DNA of 64,000 bases from Taudactylus pleione (lineage: Eukaryota > Chordata > Amphibia > Anura > Myobatrachidae). The stretch covers positions 2,147,501-2,211,500 of the forward strand of contig JAUIMM010000637.1 in NCBI GenBank assembly GCA_031769625.1, given 5' to 3'. The position numbers were made by a program, and so were the translations under genes. Under the pieces are notes generated by a model. That model ran no database searches. It was not told the DNA's origin and saw only the letters and a list, made by a program, of their open reading frames with translations. Of the stretch, positions 43,486 to 54,233 are shown piece by piece; positions within the stretch are counted from its first letter, which is position 1; the number at the start of each line of letters is the position of its first letter.

Positions 43486-43860
43486 GGATGTACTAAGCAT
43501 CGCAATCGCGAAGCGGTACATCCCGCCTCTCATTGGGTACATACTGCAGTTGATTACTGCGGTATGTACTACTGAATATTGATAAGAGCTGTCTTTTGCG
43601 ATGCCCTCGGATAGAGGGACTTCAGGGTTTAACACGCAGAAGTCCTTCTAGCGTCCTTCTGCGCATGCTCAGAAGGTGGCATGGGGAGTCGGGAGGGATC
43701 CGATTGGATCGGGATGCCTCAGGATGCTGGGCGTCGGGATTTCGGCGTGGGGCTAAAGATAGGCGTCGGTATTTAGACGCGCATCTTTAGTCCCGGGGCG
43801 GGATTCCGACTGACGGCATTCTGGGCGGCGGTAATTTAACCGCATCCCCTTACATGGCTA
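43486..43860. repeat. GATGTACTAAGC MITE fragment and GTCGGGAT-type fragment
   Basis: GGGATGTACTAAGCATCGC (43,487) with GTACATACTGCAG / CTGCGGTATGTAC resembles the terminus of the fold-back MITE at 18,409. From about 43,690, GGGCGTCGGGATTTCGGCG, AAAGATAGGCGTCGG / CGCGCATCTTTAG and ATTCCGACTGACGG follow, the ends of the GTCGGGAT-type repeat without its telomere-like core. Confidence 0.5.
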
Positions 43861-44069
43861 TTATATGCATTTTCTATAACAGTGGAAAAATGATAGGAAG
43901 CAAGTTTATTCGTGCAAATTAAATGCTGCAGTTAAATTAGGGGTACATTGAAATGGGCGCGAGCATATTTTGTGTAATTTTAGGACACTTTTAAAAATGT
44001 CAAAAATACACATGGTGCAGTCACAGGCAATGTTTAAAACACATGTCCCATCCATACAGCATCCAAAAT

Positions 44070-44245
44070 ACCAGACCCACTACGTTTAAACCCATTTTCC
44101 AACACTTTTTTTCACCCCAAAAATGACTCACGCCCAAATATGGAATTCCCTACTACATCCGATCAGACTCCCACAGCCTTCATATTTTTAACCCCTCTTT
44201 AAAATCCCATCTCTTTATTAGAGCGTGTCTTACTCCCACCTATAC
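44070..44245 (+). pseudogene. CR1/L2-like LINE C-terminal fragment
   Basis: Two overlapping frames read IWNSLLHPIR and IRSDSHSLHIFNPSLKSHLF. This is the pattern WN.LP..IR.A.SL..FK..LK.HLF that ends many CR1/L2 ORF2 proteins, with a frameshift between the halves. Short and broken. Confidence 0.55.
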
Positions 44246-44423
44246 TAGTCATGCTAATGCTCCCTTTCTGTGACTATCAGAGGGGGAGGAAGAAGGACTA
44301 GGCATAGTTATAGGGGGCAAGAGAAAAAGATGCACTTGTTGGACCAAACAAAATTGAAGGAAGTGCACAAGATTGGGGTGCTTGAAGTCCATACCCACAG
44401 GTAACATATGATTTGCAACTTAA

Positions 44424-45905
44424 GCCGCGTATCCACTTGCCGATTAAACAGAGCGATTGAGCGATTATGACATCGTTATCGTTCAATCGCTCATTAATCG
44501 GGCATAAATCGGGCGGTTTAATGTTGGAAACAACCAGCGATGCGCTCTCCCACTGGTCGTTTCCAACACCAGTCATCGCCTGAACATGACGGTCAATCTG
44601 CCGATAACGACAGATCGGCCATGTTCAGGAATGAGGGAGGGTGCCTGTATTGAATGACATATCGTTCCAGGCCCAGATTTCCCACAAGGCAACCTAGGCG
44701 CTCGCCTAGGGTCCCGCGAGTCCCAAGGGGCCCGTGGATGGGCCCCTTTTGACTCGCAGGGCCCTAGATGGGCTCCTTTTCCCCAAAAAATCTGTCCGGT
44801 TAAAATGCTCCCAGAGGAGCACTGTTCGAGTACCGCGTGACATCATGATGTCACGAGGACCCGCTTATACTCCCAGAGTCCCGCTGCGGCGCCGCTTTCT
44901 GCACTGTCACTCTTATGCACAGTGACTGTGCATAAGAGGGAGGAGGAGGGTTACCGGGTCCTCCAACCAGCCCCATCCAGCTCCAGCCCACCCCCAGCAC
45001 AGCAACCTCTGCCACTGACTGCCAGGCCTTCAGCTTGCCACCAGCAGCGCACATCGGTGGCACCCAGCAAGGAGCAGAGGGACACGCAGAGGAAGAGCTG
45101 CAGAGTGTGGCTGAGTGAGACATTGACCAAGGATCCAGATCTCAGGGATTCACAGCAGCCAGGCAGGTAGGTAAACTAGTGTGCTCTCTAAACTACTCTA
45201 ATATAGATCGACTTATGTAGGATTTATTTTTTTGGTAGGTGGACAGTCCTGTCCACTCCCCAAATACCATTAAAAAATAAATCCTATAGTGTACTTTTAA
45301 AAAAAGGGCAGGAGGGGGGTGTAATGGTGATGACTCATCCCCATCATTGTACTCAGCTGAGCACAGTCATACACAATACTGGGCATGGCCACACCACAAC
45401 CCCCACTGCAGATGCCACCTCGCAGCTACCTTCTAATCCTTAGCACTTCTCAGGCTTATGCGATGTATTTAATGGATGACGAGGAGTAAAAGCTTAGGGT
45501 ATTAAGTTTAGTTGGGGTTATAGTATTAGGGATAAGGTATTAGGGTTGGTGTATCAATTTGGGTTAGGGTATTAGGGTCAGATTAGGTGTTTGAGTTGGG
45601 GTATTAGGGATGGAGTATGGTTTAGCAGTTAGGGTATTAGGGTTAGAGGTTATAGTTAGGGTCAGGTTTGAGTTTAGGGTTGAGTTAGGGTCAGCATTAG
45701 GGTAGGGATGCTTTGCATGAATCAGGAACGCAAATAAAGTGCTATGGATTGTTTGAGGGAGGGGGTCCCCAAACTGGTATCTTGCCTAGGGCCCCATGAG
45801 GTCTAAATCCGGCTCTGTATCGTTCAGTGTAGGCACTGCAGGGGAAGAGGAACAACGATGTTGTAATCGTACTGTCGTTCCACTATCTACAAGTTGATAC
45901 GAGGC
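44424..45905. mobile_element. C-family-like hairpin-rich MITE split by a hAT
   Basis: Left end GCCGCGTATCCACTTGCCGAT, right end near ACAAGTTGATACGAGGC (inverted with mismatches). Hairpins GAGCGATTGAGCGATTATGA / TCGTTATCGTTCAATCGCTC, TTGGAAACAACCAGCGATG / CTGGTCGTTTCCAA, and CCTGAACATGACGG...GGCCATGTTCAGG resemble the module order of 24,465-24,820. A hAT element at 44,668-45,817 interrupts it. Confidence 0.7.
44668..45817. mobile_element. non-autonomous hAT element, nested
   Basis: Termini CAGGCCCAGATTTCCC and TAAATCCGGCTCTG are inverted hAT-like ends. The exact 8-bp duplication TATCGTTC flanks them (44,660-44,667; 45,818-45,825). CCTAGGCGCTCGCCTAGG near the left end is palindromic, and TTGCCTAGGGCCCC near the right end is related. 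Inside lies a degenerate TTAGGGT tract (45,495-45,705). No transposase is encoded. Confidence 0.85.
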
Positions 45906-47200
45906 ATAATAGTTTTAGATTGGGATGCTTGGATCAACAAAATAGTTAACATAAAACTTTTTCTTTGTAAGTTATAAAAAACATTTCAAGGGAGATAGTG
46001 CAACATAAACCAGATATACAGTCTCAACACATATGAGTTCTTGGCCAAGTTAACCACGTGCTAAAGAGAGCGGACAGATTTACTGCCCACATATGAATAC
46101 TAGAATAACAAAATACATATTTTCAATAAAACCATGAAATAAATTATCTGAAGAGGTGGAAGATAGGAGTCCTCGTTGCATGAAAGCTACGTGATGAGGT
46201 TCAAAGGAGGATTCCTGGAACAAAACAAGGGGTTCTCAAGTGTTATCCTCAACTACCAGCAATGATCCATGTTTTCAGGATTACTGTCTGTGACAGGTGG
46301 GATAATGACCCAGAAAGACCTGTGCGTGATTAAACATCCTGAATGAATGATCTGTTGTTGATAAATGTTAATTAAATAAACTCCCTTGTTGCGTGTTGGT
46401 AAAAACAGCTGTTGATTGGAAACGGCTCCACCGAGGGCAGGAATTGTTTGGTGTACCTCCACTGAAGGTGGGATCTGGTCTGGAGTGAAAGGAGCTGGGT
46501 CAAGCGATGTGGTAGTTTGCGGGCACTGAATTTATTGGATATGTCCGACCCTTTTAATGATCTAATCGGAATAAACAATGAACAACATTGCACCAATGTA
46601 GCTCACTCACTACAGCTAAAACCCATGTGGTGTTTAGCTGCTACTAACCAATTAGAGGCTTTCCAATGTTCCAACCAATCTGAGCATTTGTGTCTGGGTG
46701 TCCGGTGTAACAGTGTGCATTCATGCATTGTCTACAGGGTTTTACATTTTTATTCCCATTGGATTAAAAACTAGAAGGCAGAAGAGTACAACCCCATCAT
46801 TGAGTATATAAGATAACGAAGGTGTGTGACGGAGTATTTATTTTTTAAACAATGTCACTATGTCAGTGTTTTTCTTTTCCTGGTGCACTACAGGTGCCAG
46901 CGATCTCTGGATACCAGAACATGCTGTCATTTACAGTTCTATACTCCTAGGGAATATAGCCTGACGCTGAACAGACTAGTGATGTGTGACCTTCTCACAG
47001 AGTAATCCACACTGAAGGTTTGCCTGTTATTATAGTGTTACCAGCCCGCCATTAGCGTCGCACTATGTTCCAGTTCCCTAAGGAGAACCCTCACCCTCCC
47101 ACTGTCTACCGCACCAGAATGCCGGTGCGATAACTGGCTCACCTGATGATGTCACACTGTGTGACCTCATTGCGGCTTCACATGCCATTCTGGGAGCGGA
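45906..47200. other. no gene seen
   Basis: AT-rich sequence with short frames only. I cannot support any element. Confidence 0.35.
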
Positions 47201-47370
47201 GGAGTGAGGAGGGTCATGGAGGACTGGAGCAGCAGCAGCGCATCTCGCGGAGTCGCGGCCGAATCATCAGACACCTGTGCCTGCCTTGAGGTCCTGACGC
47301 TGAGGAGAAATCTGAGAAACTGGCCTCATGGATGGTCACCTGTCCTCCCCATTCTCCACCCTGTCAGGTA
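47140..47370 (+). other. CpG-rich stretch with possible first exon
   Basis: GC-rich and CpG-containing sequence (GCATCTCGCGGAGTCGCGGC) runs into an ATG at 47,328 that reads MDGHLSSPFSTLSG and meets a consensus donor CAG|GTAAGC at 47,367. An upstream ATG at 47,216 is also open up to the donor. This could be a host first exon or incidental, since many repeats here are CpG-rich. No downstream exon was recognised. Confidence 0.15.
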
Positions 47371-47479
47371 AGCTCAGTCCCCGGCCAGAGCCTACATACA
47401 TGGCCAAGGACTCCTTTATCCATACTTACCTACTTTGCTGGGCAGCTTTCCAGGAGCAGCAGGAGGGGACCTGCTGCTC

Positions 47480-47775
47480 TCCTCTTCGGGGGGCGGGGCC
47501 AGACGATAGACGGCATTAGGCCCCGCCCCTTTACAGAAAATCCCCGTGATTCGCGGGTCCGTGAGGAGGGGGCGGGGCTAAATGACGCGATTTGCCTAAT
47601 TTAGCCCCGCCCCTTCCCGACGGACCCGATAATCTAAGGTAAAATCTCCCCATCCTGCCCACTTCACTAGGAAGTGGGCGGGATGCGGGAGATATGCCTA
47701 CTCTTCCGGGATCGCGGGGGGTTACCGGAAAAATCGGGAGCCTCCCGCGATTCCCGGGAGAGTAGGCATGTATGC
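47480..47775. repeat. GGGGCGGGGC hairpins and CTCTCCCGATTTT repeat
   Basis: GGGGCGGGGCTAAATGACGC pairs with TTTAGCCCCGCCCC (47,569-47,614), and GGTCCGTGAGGAGG / CGGACC lie beside it. From 47,640, CATCCTGCCCACTTC / GAAGTGGGCGGGATG and ATCGGGAGCCTCCCGCGAT form hairpins. The ends ATGCCTACTCTTCC / GGAGAGTAGGCAT resemble frog CCTCCC-type MITEs. Confidence 0.5.
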
Positions 47776-47824
47776 CTTTATCCCCACTGCATGAGTCCAG
47801 CCTGCTCTTTTTTAACAGCACATA

Positions 47825-48227
47825 GGCCCTCATTCAGAGGCGCTCGCAAGAAGCGAGCGCTCGTCCTGGATGAGGGCGGCCGCTTCTATTTTTAAGTACG
47901 GCCTCCTGGTCGCTAGCTAAGCTGATCGAGCAGGAAGCTACCCACTGACATCACTGCTGATGTCAGTGCGGCCACCCACAAAACGGCAGGCGTTCCTTAA
48001 GGAACGCCTGCGTTTGTGAAACCACCCCCCCGCCACACCTACAAAACGGGGCGAGCTGTTGATCAACATCGACAGCCTGCCCTTTTGTAGTGAGCTCCGG
48101 AGCAAGAGAGTTTCTCTCTCACTCTGGGGCTTGCGCACGCGCAGTGCGGCCGCTGCGTGTGCGCAGGGCCGAAACATCGACCCGGTTGCGAGCGCTCGGC
48201 GCTTGCGACCGGGTCTGAATGAGGACC
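47825..48227. mobile_element. hairpin-chain element H5 (inverted orientation)
   Basis: Flanked by ATA (47,822-47,824; 48,228-48,230). Termini GGCCCTCATTCAGAGGCGCT and CGGGTCTGAATGAGGACC. Hairpins: GGCGCTCGCAAG / CGAGCGCTC; CTGACATCACTGCTGATGTCAG; GGCAGGCGTTCC / GGAACGCCTGC; ACAAAACGGGGCGAGCTGTTG / CAACATCGACAGC..TTTTGT; CTCCGGAGCAAGAGAG / CTCTCTCACTCTGG; GCGCACGCGCAG / TGCGTGTGCGC; CCCGGTTGCGAGCGC / GCGCTTGCGACCGGG. Shorter than H4 and lacking some modules. Confidence 0.88.
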
Positions 48228-48230
48228 ATA

Positions 48231-49640
48231 GTGTGCTTCTAACACCAAGAGACACACAGTACCTATCAAATACTTCACTGTTCAAAAAGTCTCTAATACA
48301 AACTCCCCCATTCCAACAGAATGATGTGTGTAGTATGTATGATGCCTGTGTGTAGCAGTCACAGTGTATGTGCATTAATGCATTGGGTATGTTTGTGGAT
48401 ATGATCCATGTATGTATTGGTTATGAATGCGCATGTGTAATGCAGATATTGGTCAGCTGAATTTCTGAGACACTGATCGTATTTGTCACTGTCACACTGG
48501 GACAGATCGCCTGCTAGGTGCCATTATTTCCTCTTCAGCTATTAATTGTGATTTGCACATGACTACTGTACATTTTATAAAGTGAATGTATTCATTGGTA
48601 TTACACTGCTGCAGCATTTTTATTCAAAATAAGTTTATGCACATTATTCAGCATACAAGGCCTCCCTATCAGTCTCCTTTCTTAGGCATAAGTACAATGC
48701 TGCCAGCTACTATTTAGAACAATGCATTAATTAACATTAAGGGGAATCTATGGGAACTTGGTGGTGCTAGACACCCACTATGTATATGTTTTGCAAAAGT
48801 TTGAACAGGGACACTACAATGTGGAATAATGTGAACTGAAGGCACTGCAGTGGTGCATAATGTGGCCTTTGGGCATTACTGCGGGGCATAAAATGAAAAC
48901 CCCTACATACAAAGTGCAGTGTCTCTCTAGAAGCAATTGAACAGGTGCCTCTTTCAAAATGTTGTTGTGGGCCCACAAAGTTCTAGTGATGTACCTGTTC
49001 CCACCCCCTGATCCATGCAGCTGCTGCCTCTCCTCTACTCCATCCGGCCCCATGGTCTATGCTGCCTCCCCCTGCTACATACTGCCCCTCCTCTCCTCTG
49101 CACTACTGCTCTGTACTGCCTCCCTCTGCCCAATGTAGTTGCTGCCTTTCCCCTTGCTTCATACTGTCTCCCCGCCCACCCCTCCCCCCAAATCTGTATG
49201 GTGCTGCCTCCCCCTGCTCCCTACATCTGCTGTCTCTTCTCTGGTCTTCGGCCAGTGACTGATCTCCCTAGGGGTTTTCCTGTGATCCAGGGGCCTCTCC
49301 GATGTCATGGGGCTGCCATAGGAAGATAGGAGCAGTGTAGCCAAGAAAACAGTCCTGTAGATCATGTAGATAACTACATAGGTGAGTGTACATGTGTTAG
49401 ATTAGCATTTTTTTCCATAGCCCACCACTCACTTCTCTCACCCGTGTTTGTGTTCTAGCGTTTCTCCCTATCCTCCTTCCCTCTATGGCGTGTCTATTGC
49501 CCACTTTCCACTATGCTTTACTTTTTTCAGACTCTCGTCCATGTAATGCGTTAGTGTATGTTGCCCTCTTTACCAAGTTGTCTTATTTTTTTTAGTGTTT
49601 GTCTCTTTTTGATGTAATGCACACTGCACATTGGTAGTAT
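48231..49640. other. no gene seen
   Basis: Mixed sequence. The C-rich stretch 49,040-49,220 (CTGCCTCCCCCTGCTCC-type units) gives incidental open frames on one strand. No domain is recognised. Confidence 0.35.
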
Positions 49641-49649
49641 AGGGATGTT

Positions 49650-49803
49650 TTACAGTGTAGTGTAGCTTATAGTGGAGTCAGTAATGTAATGTAGTGTAGG
49701 CTATAGAGGGGTCAGTAATGCAGGGCAGGTATAGAGTGGTAAGTAATGTAGTGTAGGCTATAGAGGGGTCAGTGATGTAGTATATGGTATAAAAGGGTCA
49801 GTA
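49650..49803. repeat. degenerate tandem repeat (GTGTAGGCTATAGAGGGGTCAG)
   Basis: About three to four units of 40-50 bp share TGTAGTGTAGGCTATAG and GGGGTCAGTAATG with small length differences. Confidence 0.7.
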
Positions 49804-50020
49804 AAATACTAATCCCGAGTACTTAGTGTTAGTACATTATTATTGAATTAATTTGCAAAATGCAGAAAAGTATGCAATCTGGGTAACAAAAAGGCAAAGG
49901 TCAGAGGTCAGATACGAGTGACCCACGCCATGCCTTGCACCACATATTGTTATGCTTAAACTGATATATGTTCATTTTTGTATAGGAGGGGGTGGCAAAG
50001 GAGATTTTTGCCCTGGGCTC
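49804..50020. other. no gene seen
   Basis: No supported feature between the tandem repeat and a hAT fragment. Confidence 0.35.
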
Positions 50021-50213
50021 CAACCAGCCCTGGTCACACCACTGCCCTTACAGCTCCTCGGAGCATCCCCAGGATGCTCCGGGCATTGCTGCAATCACCG
50101 GCGATTGTGGCACCGCACCCATGTGACATGGAGGGGGCGTGGCCTGCAGCTGGCCCGTGAATAATGTTATATGTATCAAAATGGCCCTCGGAAGGGAAAA
50201 GATTCCCCACCCC
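50021..50213. mobile_element. hAT element fragment (5'-truncated)
   Basis: Contains CCACTGCCCTTACAGCTCC, GGATGCTCCGGGCATTGCTG and TCAAAATGGCCCTCGG, and ends GATTCCCCACCCCTG, as in the copies at 2171 and 5380. The left terminus is missing. Confidence 0.75.
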
Positions 50214-50872
50214 TGAGTTAAAGAGTGGCTTGATACACTTCAAACACATCTTGATACACTTCAAACACATCTTCATGAACATATGTGCTTATTTTAAAAT
50301 GCAATATATGCACAACTCCAAATAAATAAAACCTACTGTAAATGGGCTGCACAATATTTACATCTGCGCTTTTGACCCAAATGCGTCCAACTCTAATTGA
50401 GCCACGTACTCTAGCTGACATGAGAAGATACGGATGTAGATTAGGACAGCTGAGCAATAATTAAAAAGGCAATGTCCAGTACGAGTACAGTATGTCAGCT
50501 ATCTGTAATGGCAATCTGGCGCTGTGATATTATTATGTGATCCCTGAGAGGATTTCTTTCTGTACAAAGTTTATGTAACACAAGAAATCGTTAAAAAGTA
50601 GGTGGCTAAACATTAACTTTAAAGTGATTTTATTACAAAGCTACTGTTGTAGTTCTTTTCCAGACCTGGGCTACCAAATAGTTTCTAATTCAGAGCTGTC
50701 TTCCTGATTCCAGGCAGACCGGAGGCTTCACAATAGTGTGAGGAGAGGCAGGTAGCAACAGTATGTTGGTGCAAGGCCAATCCCAAAATAGGAGGAAACA
50801 AACCACTGATGCAGAAATGTTAGTGCAAAGGGATTTCCCTAAAAATACACTTTGCATCAAGCTCAATCCTCT
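50214..50872. other. no gene seen
   Basis: A short direct repeat ACACTTCAAACACATCTTGAT lies at 50,235-50,275. Otherwise unassigned. Confidence 0.35.
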
Positions 50873-50875
50873 TTG

Positions 50876-51073
50876 GGGGTGATTCAGCTTAGAACGGAAT
50901 TGCAAAGCTGCACGCAAGCAATTTTGCAGTTCTGTTCTTGCTAATATGCAAATGCAGCAGGAGGTGTATGACACCCCCTGTATGACACCCCCTGTATGAC
51001 ACCTCCTGTATGACACCCCCTGTATGACACCCCACCCACTATCTATCTGTCTATCTATCTATCTATCTATCTA

Positions 51074-51120
<47 letters not shown>

Positions 51121-51121
51121 G
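50876..51121. repeat. MITE fragment running into tandem repeats
   Basis: GGTGATTCAGCTTAGAAC and TTGCAAAGCTGCACGCAAG match the MITE at 27,258. Then follow about five TGTATGACACCCCC units of 14 bp (about 50,966-51,035), (CTAT)n with CTGT variants at 51,040-51,075, and (CTGT)n to 51,121. Confidence 0.8.
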
Positions 51122-51665
51122 ACTATGTTTGTTTGTTGGCGAATATCTTCCACAGCTCTCAAGGTAAAGCTGCCAAATCTTACATAGTTACAGTATTTAG
51201 AATTGAAAAAGTAAGCTATTAGACCACATAGTGACAGAGCATCAAGTCTATATAAAATTCATTGGTCTGTTTGTTCGTCTGTCCAGTTATGCAGTCGAAC
51301 ACCCCTGCACCGATTGGGATAAAATCAACGCAAGGTGATCCAGTTGGATCCTAGGCGGGTTTTAGGGGGGTTAATTTCCCGGTCGGTTGGTTTACGCTGG
51401 TCAGAACTTTGACCCGAGGCCGCTGGGCAGAACTTTGACCCTTGGAGCCTGTTCTGAGCCTTCCACTGGATGGATCTGGATGAAAACTTCACAGAGGGGT
51501 GGCAATTGGTCTGGGATGCCTAATGGAGTGGTTGGGGTCCTGGTCGGACCTCACAGCGGAGTGCGCTGGGCAGAATTTTGTTCTAGGCCTTCCACTGGAT
51601 GGATTTGGATGACATCAAATAATAAAATGTAATAACTTGATAATTTAAACCCGGGCAATGCCGGG
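51122..51665. repeat. interspersed repeat ending CCCGGGCAATGCCGGGTA
   Basis: After the microsatellite comes GGCGAATATCTTCCACAGC. Then there are two similar blocks around TTCCACTGGATGGATCTGGATGA and TTCCACTGGATGGATTTGGATGA (51,460; 51,589), each preceded by GGGCAGAA(C/T)TTTG. The segment ends with CCCGGGCAATGCCGGGTACT then CAGCTAG, related to the opening motif of the repeat at 3031. A microsatellite next to such an end suggests a retroelement tail, but the class is not certain. Confidence 0.45.
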
Positions 51666-52348
51666 TACTTCAGCTAGTCATTAATAAAATGATCTAGGGC
51701 ACCACTATCATTAATAAATTAGACTAGGGCACTACTATGGGACATAAAATGAACAACTGCTGTAGAGAGAGGTGTCTCTCTAGAAGGTGGTAGGGACCCC
51801 TTCAAAATGTTGCAATGGGGCCCACAAAGTCCTGGCTATACCCCTGTAACAGAGTCTAGGGTGTAATATAGCCTAGAGCTTAGGTTAATACTGGGTGTTG
51901 TAGTGCGCCAGGCGTGAGCTAGGCGAATGCACTGGCAGATAATAGACCCAAACCTCCTCTATGTTTCAATGGTGGTATAGGGTACTTTCAGTTATTAAAT
52001 AAACCTAATCAACAAAACAGCAGAGGGCGCTAAACAGAAGAGATGTCAATATTAATGAAATTACTTGAAGTCCTGTAGGCCTGCTGATGCCATTGAGGAG
52101 CTGACCCTCATACGAAATCAAGTTGAGATAAAAACAACAAACAGGACAGCATTGCCACTACAAAGACAATGGATTTGTACAATTAAATTAAGAACAAATA
52201 GTTTGATATATCTCCCAGATAAATAAAGATAAAAGACACATAAATAAATATACAATTAACAGCAATAGATTAAACAATATAAAATGCATAAAATGTCAGC
52301 AAGATTAATTTAACAGAACTGCTCATACAGCCATGGATTAGAATCTGA
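51666..52348. other. no gene seen
   Basis: AT-rich sequence, with a small repeat TTAATAAA(A/T)..CTAGGGCAC(C/T)ACTAT at 51,681-51,737. No coding feature. Confidence 0.35.
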
Positions 52349-52440
52349 GGGGCCTATTCATCAACACTAAAATAAAGGTTTTAAAGACATTTTCCTTAAT
52401 TACCGTTATTTTAGTATTCATTAACACACTTAACACAGGA
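52349..52440. mobile_element. F-family MITE, left end only
   Basis: GGGGCCTATTCATCAACACT followed by TTAATTACCGTTATTTTAG and CACACTTAACACAGGA matches the left end of the element at 41,394. The rest is absent. Confidence 0.75.
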
Positions 52441-53052
52441 CCAGAGGAGTAGCGTGTAGCCAGGGCGCCCGGAGCATGTGCGTGCTATGGCGTCCCCCCC
52501 CCTCAAGTGTTCCAGGGAGGAGGCGGGTCCATATAGGATTAAAGTAAAGAGAAATAAAAATAAAGATTAGGGGCAGGCCCCTGTTGTGGTGCCCATATGC
52601 AGTGCCCCCTGTTGTGGTGCCCATATGCAGTGCCCCCTGTAGTTGTGCCATGGTTGCCTACCCTCCCGATTTTAGCGGGAGGCTCCCGATTTTTAGTGAT
52701 GCCTCCCACTGCCCCGCAAAGTATGCAGTAACTCCCGGTTTCTTCTGCGCATACGCGAGTCCGGAATGCCGGGGGCGGGGTCTGCGGGGGGACGTCACGT
52801 TGCATGAGGCCATTGAAGCCGGCCACTGCGGGGTAGTGGGTAGCGGTGGCCGGCTTGTCAGCAGTGCACACATACCTGTAGTGTGCTTGTCCGCGACTTC
52901 ATCGGTGGCCCCGGCGGAGGTAACAGCAGCACTGCAGTGATCGGGTGTCGGGCAGCAGTCAGTGGTGCGCGGTGACCTTTACTCCCCCCCACGGTGGCCG
53001 GCTCCAAAGTAAGGCAACTACGTCTCATATGTAATTATATATTATATTTTGT
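52441..53052. other. no gene; CTCCCGATTTT hairpin repeat
   Basis: TTGTGGTGCCCATATGCAGT is repeated twice (52,584; 52,612). The block 52,655-52,700 contains CTCCCGATTTTAGCGGGAG and a neighbouring CTCCCGATTTTTAG, related to 47,720. The GC-rich part 52,760-52,990 has no convincing gene. Confidence 0.4.
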
Positions 53053-53180
53053 CCATGGTGGCTGGGTGCTGAGTGTCACAGGCATACAGAACTGCCTCTG
53101 GAAGTGCACTCACTGACAGCAATAAATGGATTGCTGTCAGTGAGTGCCCTTTCAGAGTGCAGTTCTGTATGCCTGTGACA
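53053..53180. repeat. 100-bp palindrome beside the Harbinger
   Basis: TCACAGGCATACAGAACTGC (53,077) pairs with GCAGTTCTGTATGCCTGTGA (about 53,160-53,180). Inner arms GCACTCACTGACAGCAAT / ATTGCTGTCAGTGAGTGC also pair, so this is a fold-back sequence. The preceding CCATGGTGGCTGGGTGCTGA is repeated to the right of the Harbinger at 60,650. Confidence 0.75.
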
Positions 53181-53210
53181 GGATGTGTGTGTGTCAACAT
53201 CAACAACTAA

Positions 53211-54018
53211 GGCCCTCATTCAGAGCCGCACGTTACCAACAGTACGCTCGTTGCGTTCCGATGTTGACTAACCGCGCATGCGTCGGTGTTACACTGCGCA
53301 TGTGTGTACGGCAGATTGCGAGATTTTTTTCTCTCGTTCCTAAAATAGCGTACAGGAAGTGACATGTCAAATGTGATTGACAGAACAGGGCGTTTTTGGG
53401 TGTTGACGGGGGTGGAGATGGAAAAACGCAGGCATGGCGAGGCGTTTTTGGGGCGTACATACATTAGCAGATGCGAACGTCAAATGTGTTCGGACCGTCA
53501 CATACGTCACTGGAACATCCTCTTTCCCTTCAAAATGCTCGCACAGTTTAGGGTCTGGATTACTCGACCACATTGGCGATGGCCTTCTCCTCCGTCCCGG
53601 GACTCCATGATGTTGCAGCGATTAATCGCGGGTGGTCACAAAAGCAATTAGTGTTGGCTTGGTATGTGTTTGGAAAGCAGTTTATTGGGATAGCACAAAA
53701 CCGTATGCAGGTGGAAATCATACCTGCTAATGTCAGGATTACACAATCAATTGGCGTACATTTTTGGGGGGTTTTTTTGGCCTCAATTTGTTGTTTATGG
53801 CCTATTGTGACAATAATGTCATCATGTTTTAATTAGCTCCCCTTTTTTTTTTTACTGTGGAATTTGCATCGTTATGTGATTTTTTAAACGTTCCTTCAAG
53901 AGGCCTTTTTTTTTTTAAAATGAAATGGTTTTTTGTGTCAGTTTTTGCCTTTAGGGCCAGGATTAAATGTAACCCATTTGTACAATAATGTCACAATACA
54001 ATGTCAGATTTTTATCAT
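53211..54018. promoter_or_regulatory. left subterminal region of the Harbinger
   Basis: Non-coding, GC-rich near the end (CCGCGCATGCGTCGG), then GTTTTTGGGTGTTGACGG, AACGCAGGCATGGCG and TTTTTGGGGCGTACAT. These blocks recur in MITEs at 985, 9253 and 10,405, so they are probably transposition sequences, for example Myb or transposase binding sites (inference). The remainder is AT-rich. Confidence 0.55.
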
Positions 54019-54233
54019 AAATTTATTGTTTAAACACAAACCAATTGGCATAATATTTTGTTTTGTTTTTTTCTGGCAAAGATACTTTTTAACAAAAAAA
54101 AATAATCAATAACTGCTAACATAAACGTACAAAAATAAATTAAAAACATTTCACAAGAAAGGAGAGGGAAGTTTTGACCAGAAAGGAATATGAGCCAAGC
54201 ACAGAAGGAGTGTGGGAAAAGTCGCCATTGCTG

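Noticed and set aside
44041..44290. Small host gene exon
   Set aside because: Frames match the LINE C-terminal WNSL..IR pattern with a frameshift.
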